Positions 20,813-31,440 are shown, counted from the stretch's first letter. The stretch: 64,000 nucleotides of DNA from Notospermus geniculatus (GCA_002633025.1 NMRB01000205.1:171744-235743), one strand, 5' to 3'. Translations and numbers: made by a program. Notes: generated by a model not told the origin, from the letters alone.

Positions 20813-21588
20813 CACTGAAAAACTATGCTTCGTCAAAATGACGAACTTAGGTTCGTTTTCCATTTATCACCAAACTGAGTAATTTAATTCGTCGAAATGA
20901 CAAATCCACGGTTCGTCATTTTGACGAAACCTTGTTGTATCTCAAACCATCTCTAACAAGGTTCGTCCCAAACTCGCTATAGCCCAGTGGTACGGCGTTC
21001 CGCATTTTCGGTTTGCTCCACTTGTACCACTGGCTTCAAACGCCCTCATCACTTCTGCTCGGAATGAGCAGAATGAATAAAAACTGATCTACAGCTAGTT
21101 TTCCACCCTAATAAAATCATAATCGTACTGTCAAGTTTAGAAGTGTACCAAAACACCAAACACACCATGATTTTTAAACATTTGTTCATTATTTTGTGTT
21201 GCACTTTTTTGCGGCGGATTACACGTATGGCTGTGCTTCGGTTCGGTCGTTCCGGCAGAAATAGTTTCTATTTCAGAAGCAACCAAATCGATGGACCAAT
21301 CAGCTTCGTCGAATTTGATCACGTGATTTTGTGAGTGTAAACATAACCACGTGTGACAAGGAGGCAGCCATCTTAAATGACGTCATTCCTACGAGAAAAG
21401 AAGTACGGGGCACTGACGTTTGAAGGCAGAGCCAGTAAGGTGAAACCGTCTGACCTCTGCGTTGGAGAGTGGGTTCGTCCAAATGACGAACCGTGGATTG
21501 TCATTTCGACGAATTAGATACTCAGTTTGCTGATAAATGGAAAACGAACCTAAGTTCGTCATTTTGACGAAGCAGAGTCTTTCAGTGT
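20813..21588. mobile_element. TTCGTCATTTTGACGAA foldback, copy 2, with long interior
   Basis: The ends CACTGAAAAACTATGCTTCG and GAAGCAGAGTCTTTCAGTG pair and are flanked by TA on both sides. The arms carry the family words, but about 500 bp of unrelated DNA (roughly 20960-21465) separates them. That interior has a weak A-box-like TAGCCCAGTGG at 20980-20990 and no convincing frame. Confidence 0.75.
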
Positions 21589-22127
21589 AGCAAATGCTTT
21601 TACTTCATATTTGTACAGCACAGTGTCGTGCATTTGTAGTGTAAATTCCAAGTGAAAGCATTCACTAGTCTTTATTCGTATAACCCCACTGTTGGGAAAA
21701 CGCTGGCAGATAGATAGACACGTTTCTCGGTGTGTCCCCTGGGTGATACATGTATGAATAAAAGCTAGCGTTTACTTCATTTTGTACAGCATAGCGTCGT
21801 GCATTTGTACTGCAAATTCCAAGTAAAAGCATTTACTAGTCCTTATTCATATAACCCCACTGTTTGGAAAACGCTGGAAGATAGATGGACACGTTTCTCT
21901 GTGTGTCCCCTATTGGGTGATATGAATAAAAGCTAGCAAATGCTTTTACTTCTGATTTGTACAGCATAGCTTAGTGCATTTGTGTGCAAAATCGAAGTAA
22001 AAGCATTTACTAGCCTTTATTCATATGACCCATCGTCAAGTCCCAGTTGACTCTGTCAATCAGATAATACTACTAGGCCTAGTAGGGGAACACTCACAGA
22101 TGGAGAACATTAAAAAATGTTACACCG
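21589..22127. repeat. tandem array of ~171-176-bp units
   Basis: Three units are aligned by TTTGTACAGCA at about 21611, 21782 and 21958. Each holds the mini-foldback AAATGCTTTTACTT.../AAGTAAAAGCATTTACTAG. The first two units, plus 25855-25895, also share CACTGTT.GGAAAACGCTGG and GACACGTTTCTC.GTGTGTCCCC. The array ends in GGAGAACATT...ATGTTACACC, a terminus of the GGTGTAAC family. It looks like a transposon interior expanded into a satellite. Confidence 0.75.
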
Positions 22128-22234
22128 GCCGAAAACTCTATGATAGTTAAATTTTTGTATGCACATAAAACTTTCTCAACGGCTCGGTTAAAAAAAGTTG
22201 CATTTCTGCAAATAAATTGGGTTTTCTAACCACC

Positions 22235-22350
22235 TGGACCCGTATTCATAAAACTACTTACATGTAAGTCTAAGTGTGACACTTACCCTTTGTTCAACAC
22301 AAAGATAAGTATCACACTTTGACTTTAGTATGTTTATGAATATGGACCCA
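22235..22350. mobile_element. foldback MITE, TGGACCCGTATTCATAAA ends
   Basis: TGGACCCGTATTCATAAA pairs with TTTATGAATATGGACCCA, and the inner arms pair AAGTGTGACACTTA with AAGTATCACACTT. The element is short and non-coding. Confidence 0.8.
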
Positions 22351-22543
22351 GATTACCTAATCAGGGAGTCGCAGCCACATTACGGTGAATCCAGGCAAAA
22401 TTGATTCTCCCTGTTATTCGTACGCGCCAAAATGATCGGTCTATTTTCCGCTTCGAATCCGGTGACTTCCTCTCCTTTCTCCTGCTACGGCAATTCCAAT
22501 CCCGGGAATGACGTCGGCAGTTCCCGTACTTTATTAAACTTCG

Positions 22544-22738
22544 AGAAGAAATGAAATAGGTAACACCGTCTTTTGAATCAACTTGGTTGTATTGAGACAA
22601 GCTTTCGACCCTATCGGGCCTTCATCAGGCCCGATAGGGTCGAAAGCTTGTCTCAATACAACCAAGTTGATTCAAAAGACGGTGTTACCTATTTCATTTC
22701 TTCTCATTCATTCAACGATCAACACGGCTATCTCTATA
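22544..22738 (-). mobile_element. hammerhead-bearing palindrome flanked by 14-bp repeats
   Basis: The direct repeats TTTATTAAACTTCG (22530-22543 and 22739-22752) bracket the element. It consists of a perfect inverted repeat with 78-bp arms (22543-22620 and 22628-22705), a 7-nt loop and a 33-bp unpaired end. On the minus strand the centre reads CCTGATGAAGGCCC, a hammerhead-like core. The long target duplication argues for target-primed insertion; the perfect arms argue that it is recent. Confidence 0.7.
22595..22630 (-). ncRNA. hammerhead-like core of a second family
   Basis: Minus-strand order: CTGATGA (22622-22628), one extra A, the GGCCC-GATA-GGGTC hairpin (one G.U pair), then GAAA (22603-22606) and GCTTGTC. 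Penelope-like elements often carry GAAACGTTGTC at this point, where C and G form a 2-bp stem III. Here G replaces C, so that stem is lost. It is judged degenerate. Confidence 0.4.
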
Positions 22739-22752
22739 TTTATTAAACTTCG

Positions 22753-23699
22753 CCAGGTGCTCCTCAGATCCCCCTCAAAGTACGTAAAATTGACAACGTC
22801 GATATCTATCTCATTTCAACTGCGACATAAGCCATTTTCGACGATTTTCAAAATACTCCTTGTGCCCACATCGCATCCGCAATACGATACAGACAAATCG
22901 CCAAACAAAAGGATTTTCCGCGTGACATTTTGAGAAAAAATCACTCTCTAAGTTTCACAAGCGTTGCATCAAAGAATTCCAGATTTTGTTTGTCGTTTGA
23001 TGTTTATACATGGCTACGTACCGATAAACAAACAATGCTTGACGAAGAAAAAGACGACATAACATCCATCCTTAGTGGTGCTTTGCAGTTTCGTGAACTC
23101 CGTTAACTTAGGCCCGCGCACGGGATAATTTTACGACATGACAAAAAACGGTCTAAGTCTGTCCTCTGTGAACATCGCTTTTTCCCTCATGTGTGTCGTG
23201 CAGAAAATAAAAAAATTCTGACATCAACTGCAGTGACATAAAGCTAGGATTAGATTTAACCTTTGCCTTCTGATCGTCACGACATGAATCGATGCAAGAC
23301 TGAATCATGAAAAAAATGCCTCTTTGCCACTCCTTTTAACAAACGGCAGCTTAGTTTCTGAATTCTTTTAAGATCGTAGAAGTTACTGCGACATAGATAG
23401 TCAAACATTCTGCGGTGAATAAGGTAGTCGACAAATTATCAAGTGACTCTGCGCAACTTCCATGTACTTTGGATACACAAACTAAGTCTTACTCTGTTCT
23501 GCCTTGATACGCATAATCCGTTATCGCGAACGTAAGAAATCAAATATGTTTGAATTAGGGGATATCAGCCCTTTGAAAAGTTCCTTTTTTGAAAAAAATC
23601 AACGAAGATTGAGTACAATGAAGCTCGAGAGAAAAAGTACATTGCCTCAGACGGTCAGTCGCTCTTGCGTCTGTTATAGGCACGATCTGTTAATGTCGT
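22753..23699. other. no recognisable feature
   Basis: This is non-coding sequence. A frame starting inside the palindrome continues to 22933 but is a product of the repeat. Confidence 0.4.
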
Positions 23700-23860
23700 C
23701 TAAATCAGTGTAGGTTACGGAGTTAGGGTGGTTAGCGTTGACGGTTAGGGTCAGGACGTGGTTTAGGATTAGGGTAGGGGTCAGTGACAAGGGTTAAGGG
23801 TCAGGGTTAGGCTTTGGCTTAGGGGCTTGGGCTAGGAATTAGTGTGTAGGATTAGGACTG
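23700..23860 (+). repeat. degenerate GGTTAG/TTAGGG-rich tract
   Basis: Roughly 15 imperfect copies of TTAGG or GTTAGG lie on one strand. This resembles an eroded interstitial telomere-type or simple repeat. No uninterrupted (TTAGGG)n run longer than one unit is present. Confidence 0.5.
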
Positions 23861-23939
23861 GACGACATTCACCCATTCAGTCGATAAACTCGGATAAGAT
23901 TACTGTATGTACTCGCCTATAAGATTCTAAGCCGGACAC

Positions 23940-24290
23940 TAGTGAGATTTCGCAAATCTGACGAAACACGAAGTACGATATACGAATTGGACTTCATTTC
24001 CACGACGTATTATATTTCAGAAGATGGTTGGTACCACAAATATCGCCAGCTGCAAGAAGGTCTTTTAGCGTATGACGTTAGACGGACAGAGTTACGGTGT
24101 ATATTAACCTTTCAAATTTATCTTTCGTTTCAACTTCGTAGCTATGAAGTGGCAATTTATATAAAGGACGCACTGGCAGCAGGGACATTTGTGGTACCAA
24201 CCATCTCCAGAAATACATTAGGTCCTGGAAATGAAGTTAAATTTCGTATTTCGTACTTCGTGTTTCGTCAGATTTGCAAAACATCACTAA
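23940..24290. mobile_element. foldback element TAGTGAGATTT, fullest copy
   Basis: The ends TAGTGAGATTTCGCAAATC and GATTTGCAAAACATCACTA pair; the subterminal CGAAACACGAAGTACGA is mirrored. The interior block GGACGCACTGGCAGCAGGGA, then TTGTGGTACCAACC, recurs at 48690-48998 and 55185-55432. The 146-codon frame across this element is a chance frame. Confidence 0.75.
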
Positions 24291-24420
24291 TCACGCAACG
24301 TTGCGAAATGGTGGCACAACCAACACAAACCCCACCTCTTTTATCGCTGCGAAAGGTCCACCATTGTGTCCAGCTGTTTTAAGTCTGCCCATGGAGGCGG
24401 CATTGGAACTGCGGTCCGGC

Positions 24421-24803
24421 TAAAGCTGCGTTTAGCTGACACCGGTAAGCGGAATGCGGATCGCGGAAACGGAACACGGAATAGACATTTTGTTCGCTCC
24501 AAGCCATTTCCCTTTATCCATTTATCTGCACGCGGTAAGCGGTTTGCGGAACGCGGATAGGCGGAACGCGGAAAGACCGATCACTTGGTGTAGCGATTTT
24601 TCCGCGCGGAATAAAACTCCGCGCCCTATGAAGCACCGTGATTGGACAGGGACGGACCAAACCTGCGCCATGCTTACAAAAACAGAAGTGATACCACGTG
24701 CAGATAAGTGGACCACGCGGAATATTTACCGCGTTCCATATACCGCATTCCGTTTCCGCGATCCGCATTCCGCTTACCGCGTGTCAGCTAAACGCAGCTT
24801 TAG
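24421..24803. mobile_element. foldback element AGCTGCGTTTAGCTGACAC
   Basis: The ends TAAAGCTGCGTTTAGCTGAC and GTCAGCTAAACGCAGCTTTA pair. The arms are packed with GCGGAA/TTCCGC words and include an inner hairpin (GGAATGCGGATCGCGGAAAC with its mirror near 24750-24775). This explains the long overlapping frames of 158, 84 and 70 codons on both strands. Confidence 0.8.
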
Positions 24804-24850
24804 AATCTTATACGTGGGTATACATACATGTCTTCATTTGGTCGTGGGCA

Positions 24851-25005
24851 AGTGTAACATCTGTGAGTGTTTCTGTAGCTCAGTGTTCCCCAACAACAGA
24901 CGCGGCCTAGAATGGTTATTGTTGGGTTAGTTGCCGCTTAATCCGTCAGGAGGGAAACAATAAGGAAAACACAGAAATACGGGGAACACTGATCGACGTT
25001 ACACC
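24851..25005. mobile_element. GGTGTAAC-ended element, copy 2
   Basis: It is nearly identical to 18231-18385 along about 155 bp; differences are scattered single bases. The close match implies recent spread. Confidence 0.85.
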
Positions 25006-25800
25006 CGGATACGTCGAATTTACCGCCAGGTAAACTACATTTGTATAAAACCCTTTGGTCTATGCTGGACGATTGACTTACATGATTGTATTTCACCAAT
25101 AGTGGGCGTTAGCCACCGAGGTAGTGAACTGACCTATTAGATGTGGAAGTACGGTATATCTTCCTTAGATGATTATCCTTGCCGGGTGATATACATGTTA
25201 TGAGATTAAATGCTTGATAAGCAAAGCCTTTCTTTGATCAAGGGTCCCACTGGCAGGGAAGGATCTGCCGCACAGGGTCAACATGAAGGGGAGGGACCCT
25301 TAAGAATACACCAACCTGAATCTATCGCTTGCTGCGATTGAGTGATCATCATTATCGTCTTATTTCATAGTTGATTATTTATACAACAGAATCAGAATAT
25401 GCAAGATAGAGAGCTGAACTTATGAATTAAACAAGGGGGACCCTAGCAGGCTGCTTCAATAGGTGTCACTAGTGTAAAAAATATTGAAATGAAACTGACA
25501 TCCCGGTGTGAAGGGAAAGAATGTCGTAGGAAAAACTGTCCTTGAAACAAAAGATCCTATTGTGACATTCTAATCTCTGGCGATTGGTTTCTATACCCAT
25601 GCCGCTTATTCCGTCATTCAACAATAGAAGTGGACACTTTTTACAGGGGGACACTTTTTACTGCTACACTGGTCCTGATCAATTTCCAACACAAAAGGAG
25701 TCCATTGTATATAACCGGGTTTCGGTGTGCTGCCCTCTATCGTAGCTAGGATCCCCATTGGCGCCCGGGAGGGAAGGTCACAATAACCTTTCGCGTCACC
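25006..25800. other. no recognisable feature
   Basis: No repeat partner or gene was seen. Confidence 0.4.
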
Positions 25801-25975
25801 AAGTGTGACATCTGTCAGTGTTTCCCTGTTTCATTGTTTCCCTATTGTTTCGGAAACACTTGCAGATAGATCGACACGTTTCTGTATGTGTCCCCTTTTG
25901 TCAAGTCGCAGCTTTTCCCGTCAGACAATAGTAGAGGAACACTCAAAGATGAGGAACATTCAAAAACGTTACACC
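25801..25975. mobile_element. GGTGTAAC family, diverged copy
   Basis: AAGTGTGACATCTGTCAGTG at the left and CATTCAAAAACGTTACACC at the right are the family ends. The interior shares GCAGATAGAT.GACACGTTTC and TGTCCCC with the tandem array at 21589-22127. Confidence 0.65.
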
Positions 25976-26814
25976 GAGGCGTGTGATGGTTCCCGAGGTG
26001 CCAACGAACTATCAGCCTAGACCGTATCTCAAGGTAAAATCCTTGAATCTAATTGGCCGATTCGCATCACGTGGCCATGTAACATATTTCTAGTGTTACG
26101 CGACATACATGTAATATCACATATCACTTTGCTGGACGTTGGTTTCCCTTTAATTCTTAAAACTACTTTCGTATTGCTCATAACCACCATCTCCACCAAA
26201 TTACTAAAGGTATTATTTTGTCCTGGGGCACAGCCGTAAGCGATCTTATTATGGTCTTGGCTTTGTCCCTGACCACATTCATCCCATGTGTATAAAATCT
26301 TTGTTATCGATTGTGTTGGTCAAAATAAATATCATATCATATATCATCATAGATAGGCGTGGTTACATAATGGAAAAAAATGGCGCCTTCGGTGAACACT
26401 GTTTTCTCGGGGTGACATTTCGGTCTATCCCCACCAATGCGGGCGCCATTTTCTTAATGTTGCATACGTTAGCTACACTTCCATGTACATGGCGTGTAAC
26501 CACAGGAAGATAGCCTTGTTATCACTCTACGAGTCAATAGTTGCATAACGTCCCTTTAATACTTGATTAAACATGTGTACATTACTCTGCGAATTAGAAT
26601 ATTTGAAATCATGGCCACTTATACTAATATAACCTTGTGTGTAAATCCCGTATCGTGGGCATCAGTTTACGATCAGCTCAGATAGAGCAGTGGCTTCTCA
26701 AAGCTAATCATCCTTTGCAACGCGGTGAAGATCAGCAGCATGCGACGTCCTAATCGGAAGGGTACATGTAACTTGCTTTTATCATAGGCTGCCGTGAACT
26801 CAAGGTGCACCGCC
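25976..26814. other. no recognisable feature
   Basis: A small hairpin (AAAATGGCGCC with GGCGCCATTTT, about 26379-26453) is the only structure seen. Confidence 0.4.
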
Positions 26815-27205
26815 TTAACCAATCATTACAGGGTATACAGATTCATGCTATATAATCGTCCAATCACAACAGAGTACAGTAATTTATGTCACATAATGCT
26901 CAAATCACAAAGAGGTACTATTCAAATTTATGCTGTGTATTCGTCCATTCACAACGAGGCACAGCAATTTATATTATATGATCGTCCAATCACTACAGGG
27001 CAGACCAATTTCTGCTATTTGTTCGTCCAATCACAACATGGCACACCTATTTCTGCTATTTGTTCGTCCAATCACAACATGGCACACCTATTTCTGCTAT
27101 TTGTTCGTCCAATCACTAAGAACAGGGCTCACCAATTTCTGCTATATGTCCGTCCAATCACAACAGAAATTCACGTCACATGACCGTCCAATTACAAAAG
27201 GTACA
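26815..27205 (+). repeat. 41-bp tandem repeat carrying CCAAT boxes
   Basis: About nine units are aligned by CGTCCAATCACAAC at 26857, 26898 (variant), 26942, 26983, 27024, 27065, 27106, 27151 and 27185. Spacing is mostly exactly 41 bp. Nearly every unit holds CCAATCAC. The period is not a multiple of three, so the 129- and 105-codon frames across it are not proteins. Confidence 0.85.
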
Positions 27206-27501
27206 CAAGAAAAATACATCAAAGCTACATCTAACTGCCCAAATTAAATGAGTTATTTTAATGTTTTTTGTATATTTAAAAAAATCCAATGACATCAAAT
27301 GTGCTGTTCTGCGCTGCCTGGCATGGTTGCCAAGGTGTGTAGCCATCCTTTTTTAAATTCTCATAACTTGAAAATGGGTGATCCGAGTTTCATGCGGTTT
27401 TCAGTTTCATGCTGCCTAATGCTCTATACAGCATAAGTGGATGAAACCCTTTCAGGTAACATTTAAAGTTGTATAACCGTCCACTGATCTACCTCTTGAT
27501 C

Positions 27502-27886
27502 TTTAGAGAGGTTGCGCAGCTTTCCGACTCCGGCTTCAACTACCAGAATGAATTGCAGTCCGCTGTAGACATCCTTGATAAAAACGATTTGATAGACGTT
27601 TGCAAATCGTAAAATGCCATAACTTCGTAATCGGAAGTGCACGTAAATCACAAATATTCTAGTCGTGTTTCAAGTCGTAACGACTAGGATTACGACTTCA
27701 ATATTCATTATTTATCCGCACTTCCGATTTATAAGGTCAAATTTTTCTGCCTTCAGTTTGTGGTGTTTGACGAAATGAACACTTCTATCAAATCGTTTTT
27801 ATCAAGGATGTCCATAGCGGATTGCAACTCATTCTCGTAGCTGAAGTCGGAGTCGGAGTCGGAAAGCTGCGCATCCTCTCTGGCCA
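27502..27886. mobile_element. foldback element with GCGCAGCTTTCCGACTCC arms
   Basis: TGCGCAGCTTTCCGACTCC and GACATCCTTGATAAAAACGA in the left arm are mirrored in the right arm (27780-27880). The right arm carries one extra GGAGTC repeat. The arms are about 140 bp. Confidence 0.75.
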
Positions 27887-28343
27887 TAACGGCACCAGAT
27901 CAGAGGTCGACCAGACTCGCTCATGCTCGCGTTTTGATCTCGCCAATAAGAGCAAATTGATGATATGTAGAAGTGGTTTTGTTGACCAGGTGTGCCCATA
28001 CCTTTGTTTATAAGGTTAGAGGGCCGGAGACGTCTGTTTGTAATTCTTTATAGCATATACATACATCTTTTAGGCGGAAATTAATGTCCCGAACGCCTCC
28101 GTGAGAGCTCGATGATGGGATGAAGACCTTGTCCAGGTGGTCGCTCAAAGATCATAATAGCATCCCCAACGCTCTGTATCAACAAAAGACCGTGTATTAT
28201 TCCATCGTCTGGTCGTACGAAAACACGAGTACTTGTGGGGTTGATGAGACAGTGGTCCAAGGTTAATCCGAACTACTCGCGCCTGTCAAGTTGTCTGAAG
28301 AGAGAATCGAACGCCGCCATTTTGAATCTATTACAGTTCTTTT
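27887..28343. other. no recognisable feature
   Basis: No gene or paired repeat is supported here. Confidence 0.35.
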
Positions 28344-28410
28344 ACAGTGGGTTCGATTCTGGTAGGAAGCAATGTCTTTCACCTCAGAAACCCGATTTCT
28401 ATTTCATATT
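28344..28410 (+). repeat. SINE tail fragment (uninterrupted)
   Basis: GGGTTCGATTCTGGTAGGAAG, CAATGTCTTTCACCTCAGAA and ACCCGATTTCTATTTCATA match the SINE at 28550-28950 across the point where that SINE is interrupted. It therefore serves as an empty site. The A-box half is missing. Confidence 0.75.
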
Positions 28411-28549
28411 CTTTACTTGTACATGTATCTCCTTTATTTGTGACCCCTCGCATAACATAAAACTGTTTGGGTTCGGAGATCGTTTGGACTACTCGCAGGG
28501 TACTGACGGACGCCTCGTTTAAACATGGGTCATTGAACCATCTTTTTTG

Positions 28550-28950
28550 AAGATGGGGATTTGGCCTAGTGGTTTAAGGCGTGCTGCCCCTCGTGCTGGC
28601 GATTGATGCCTAATGCGAGGGTCCGTGGGTTCGATTCTTGTAGGAAGCAATGTCTTTCACCTTAAGGGCGGTTTAAACTAGGTTGCACCAAGTTGCAAGT
28701 TGCAAGTTGCACCAAGTTGCAAGTTGCAACTTGTTGCAAACTACCTGGGACGGTTTACACATAGAAAAATCGATGCAACCTCCAGCGTGATCGGCATTGG
28801 CATTTTGCAACAAGTTGCAGACCCGTTTACACATGCAACTTTTATGAAACTTTTTGGTCTCATCAGGTTCATGCAACAAGTTGCATATGAAAAGTTGCAT
28901 GTGTAAACGGGCCTTTAGAAACCCGATTTCTATTTCATACGTATATTTAT
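28550..28950 (+). mobile_element. tRNA-derived SINE interrupted by a nested MITE
   Basis: The A box TGGCCTAGTGG (28562-28572) and B box GGTTCGATTC (28629-28638) belong to a Leu/Ser-type head with an extra arm. The tail GTAGGAAGCAATGTCTTTCACC is cut at 28662 and resumes at about 28917 as AGAAACCCGATTTCTATTTC. The uninterrupted match is at 28344-28410. Confidence 0.7.
28666..28914. mobile_element. foldback MITE with GTTGCA repeats, nested in the SINE
   Basis: It is bracketed by TAA (28663-28665) and TTA (28915-28917). The ends GGGCGGTTTAAACTAGGTTGC and GTTGCATGTGTAAACGGGCC pair imperfectly. The interior is crowded with AAGTTGCA and TTGCAACAAGTTGCA. The 28344 copy shows the site without it. Confidence 0.75.
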
Positions 28951-29106
28951 TACAGTTCTCACATTGGGAATTAATTTCCTACTAATTGCGTATTTGCACA
29001 ACTTATCTCTGGCTTTTCTACCTTCAAATACCATTTAGAACACAGTCAACTATAAATCTAGGGAAACCTACGATTGTAATATGTTAGTGCTAAATAAGGA
29101 AACTTG

Positions 29107-29426
29107 CACTCTAAAAAGTCCGGCTAATGTTGCAATGTACTTATCCTCCAAACTTAAATGGTGTTCTGTTTGCTGTTGTGTTCTCAAACCTGGGACAAAA
29201 TTTGCGTTCTGAACTGGCGCTTCACGTTCTAAAATAGTGTTCACATTTTTTGAAACCCTTAAAAAGGGGCCTAAATATTTCCAAACAACAAAGATGACCT
29301 AATTCTATAAATGAATGTTTGGAGGATAAGTACATTGCAACATTAGCCAAAATCCCCCACACGACAACTTTACGTGTAAGGACAAAAGAAATTTAACGTT
29401 CTTTCGCGTCCGGACGTTTTAGAGTG
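29107..29426. mobile_element. foldback MITE, CACTCTAAAA...TTTTAGAGTG
   Basis: The termini CACTCTAAAAAGTCCGG and CCGGACGTTTTAGAGTG pair, and an inner hairpin pairs AATGTTGCAATGTACTTATC with its mirror at 29321-29347. The terminal motif matches 3852 and resembles 1851-2138. Confidence 0.8.
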
Positions 29427-29884
29427 TTTAATCGGGTGAAAGCGAAGCAAAATAGTGCCCGTTCTAATGGAAAGACAATGACCACGACCGTGGTTCTGTA
29501 ATGGTTGAATCTCCTTTGAATTATTGATAGGCCTACAAAATTAAAACCCAGGTGGTGAGATCAAAACGACAGGTACGTGATTAAAATATTGACGACGTAA
29601 AAGTTGCACATTTTAATTTCTGTTCGGGTTTGACGGCGACTTGTCCGACATCTAATGCACATGCATTGTTGATGTGGGTTTAGAGTTGAAAGTATGGCCG
29701 CAGTTTAAATGATTTAAAACTGTCACAGCCCCGAAGTACAACACTGCCTCGTCTTGTTGGACCGTGTGTACATGAACCATGTTGTAACAAAAAGTTAAAA
29801 GTCAAAGTTTGGGTTTATAGTCTGATATCAAAACGGTAGAGGTGTCATCCGACTTCAAACATGACCCCGGTCTATCCTTAAACC
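29427..29884. other. no recognisable feature
   Basis: No repeat or gene is supported. Confidence 0.35.
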
Positions 29885-30240
29885 TTTCAGTAGAACTCAG
29901 ATGAGCTGCTCATTGACAATCTGAGCATTTCCGATCGGTACCCATTTATACACATGGGTGGAGAGAGGCCAGTAAGGCAAAGAGACTTGCCCAAAGTCTC
30001 ACGCCACAGTGGGATTCGAACCAGGTGTACCAGAGGAGAAAGTCCTACGAATACAAGTCAGAGACACAATAGTCTGGTATTGTGTCTATGGTCAAGGTCT
30101 TAACAGTCATATATCGTAATCCCTCGTTGAAAAATAAAACCGGACTTAATAGATTCAAGGCGGACTATGATATCTGTAACAACGGGACGCTCTGACCGCT
30201 AGTCGGAGACCCGAACCACTACACCACCGTAGCTCCTAAA
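29885..30240 (-). mobile_element. SINE on the minus strand with widened A-B spacing
   Basis: On the minus strand there is an A box TGGTGTAGTGG (about 30217-30227) and, much later, a perfect B box GGTTCGAATCCC (about 30011-30022). The tail then contains GGGCAAGTCTCTTTGCC and GTGTATAAATGGGTACC, a form I recall from conserved SINE tails in marine invertebrates. The roughly 200-bp A-B spacing implies an insertion or two joined fragments; a hairpin AGACACAAT/ATTGTGTCT lies between. Confidence 0.55.
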
Positions 30241-30261
30241 CATTTTGATGTTCATGTACAT

Positions 30262-30756
30262 GTACAGTCTTTGACATTATCTACACCTGATACCTTGAGT
30301 ATTGCAAATACTACTGCGCCAATTTTAACAAGGATTGTTCCATATGAAAATACATCTTCTTGGTCATATTTCTGCACCACAATTTTGGAAATTTGGAAAT
30401 ATTGAAAATATTGAAACTTTGAAAAATTTTGATAATCTCAAATATCTCAGCAACCACTCAACATACTTTGATGAAACAAAGCCCATAATCCTAAGAAAGT
30501 TCCACTCTATGAAAACTGTAACAAAAATCACCAAAAAATACATAATAAAAATGTAGATTTTTAGGGTTTTTTCTGATGAGCTAGTAGGCCTACATAATTA
30601 CGATATTTCCAAATTTCCAAAATTTTGATACAGAAATATGACCAAGAAGATGCACTTTCATTTGGAACAACCCGTGTTGAAAATAATATATTGGCCAAGT
30701 ATTATTTGAAATATTCGTGGTATCAGGTGTAGATAAATTTTTGTCCATGACTGTAC
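30262..30756. mobile_element. Tc1/mariner-like foldback, TACAGTC ends
   Basis: The ends GTACAGTCTTTGACA and TGTCCATGACTGTAC pair, with long mirrored arms containing AAATACATCTTCTTGGTCAT and TTTGGAAATTTGGAAATAT. TACAGTC..TGACA ends with TA at the edge recall Tc1/mariner termini. A second, more decayed member is at 57149-57640, and a third starts at 63885. Confidence 0.7.
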
Positions 30757-31040
30757 ATCAGAGTTTGGTTTCTCCAAATTGCTACCGCTAACCACATGAA
30801 AATCTCCCTATTCTGACATAGCCCCCGATTCCGCGGGCCTAATCACAAGGAAGATGATAGTTCATCAGCACGGCTCAACGCACTCCCGAAGGTCCTGATT
30901 ACATGCGCGACACCTCCTAATGATTTAATGATCCGTTAGTCGGGCCAATAACTCAGTCACTCTCTGCCAATACATGGTGGTTGTGAAGGGTCTTCTTCGG
31001 TTTGAAAAAAAAATCCTTTTTTCTCAAGAGAATGACACCA

Positions 31041-31286
31041 CACTGAAAAACGTTTCATCAAAATGATGAACTTAGGTTCGTTTTCCATCACCAAACTGAG
31101 TATCTATTAAATTCGTCAAAATGGCAAGTCCTGGTTCGTCATTTTGACGAACTCTTGACGAACATAAACAAGGGTTCGTCAAAATGACGAACCTGGACTT
31201 GCCATTTTGACGAATTTAGATACTCAGTTTGGTGATATGAAAACGAACCTGAGTTCGTCATTTTGATGAAGAAACGTTTTTCAGTG
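31041..31286. mobile_element. TTCGTCATTTTGACGAA foldback, copy 3
   Basis: CACTGAAAAACGTTTCATC pairs with GATGAAGAAACGTTTTTCAGTG. The arms hold the family words, with palindromes near 31134-31150 and 31172-31190. It abuts the next element at a shared TA (31287-31288). Confidence 0.85.
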
Positions 31287-31287
31287 T

Positions 31288-31440
31288 AGGGAGGTTTAGA
31301 AATCAAACGATAAACGTAAACGGTAACGACAACGTTATGTTTGTACCGAAAATGCAATATAAAATCTGGTTCATGTGTAGTATGAAAATAACGTTGTGGT
31401 AAAGTTTACGTTTATAGCCGACGTTTATCGGCTATCTCGC
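31288..31440. mobile_element. AGGGAGGTTTAGAAATC family, copy missing its right end
   Basis: The left end AGGGAGGTTTAGAAATC, ACGATAAACGTAAACG and the centre ACCGAAAATGCAATATAAAA are as in 51431-51581. The right arm stops before AACCTCCCT and is replaced by a local GACGTTTATCGGC. Confidence 0.7.

Noticed and set aside
22543-22705. perfect palindrome as a pure assembly artefact
   Set aside because: The 14-bp direct repeats just outside are what a real insertion predicts; long reads would still be needed to exclude an artefact.
23700-23860. interstitial telomere
   Set aside because: TTAGGG words are too irregular and few to call a telomeric array.
23942-24382. 146-codon plus-strand frame
   Set aside because: It starts at the terminus of the foldback 23940-24290 and spans both of its ends.
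24454-24930. 158-codon plus-strand frame, the longest
   Set aside because: It lies in the GCGGAA-rich foldback 24421-24803 and runs into the next MITE; the mirrored arms give long frames on both strands. No protein motif is seen.
26640-26750. tRNA-like GATCAGCTCAGATAGAGCAG
   Set aside because: There is a partial A-box resemblance only, with no B box at proper spacing.
26794-27183. 129-codon repetitive frame
   Set aside because: It covers a 41-bp tandem repeat; the period is not a multiple of three, so the apparent protein repeat shifts frame every unit.
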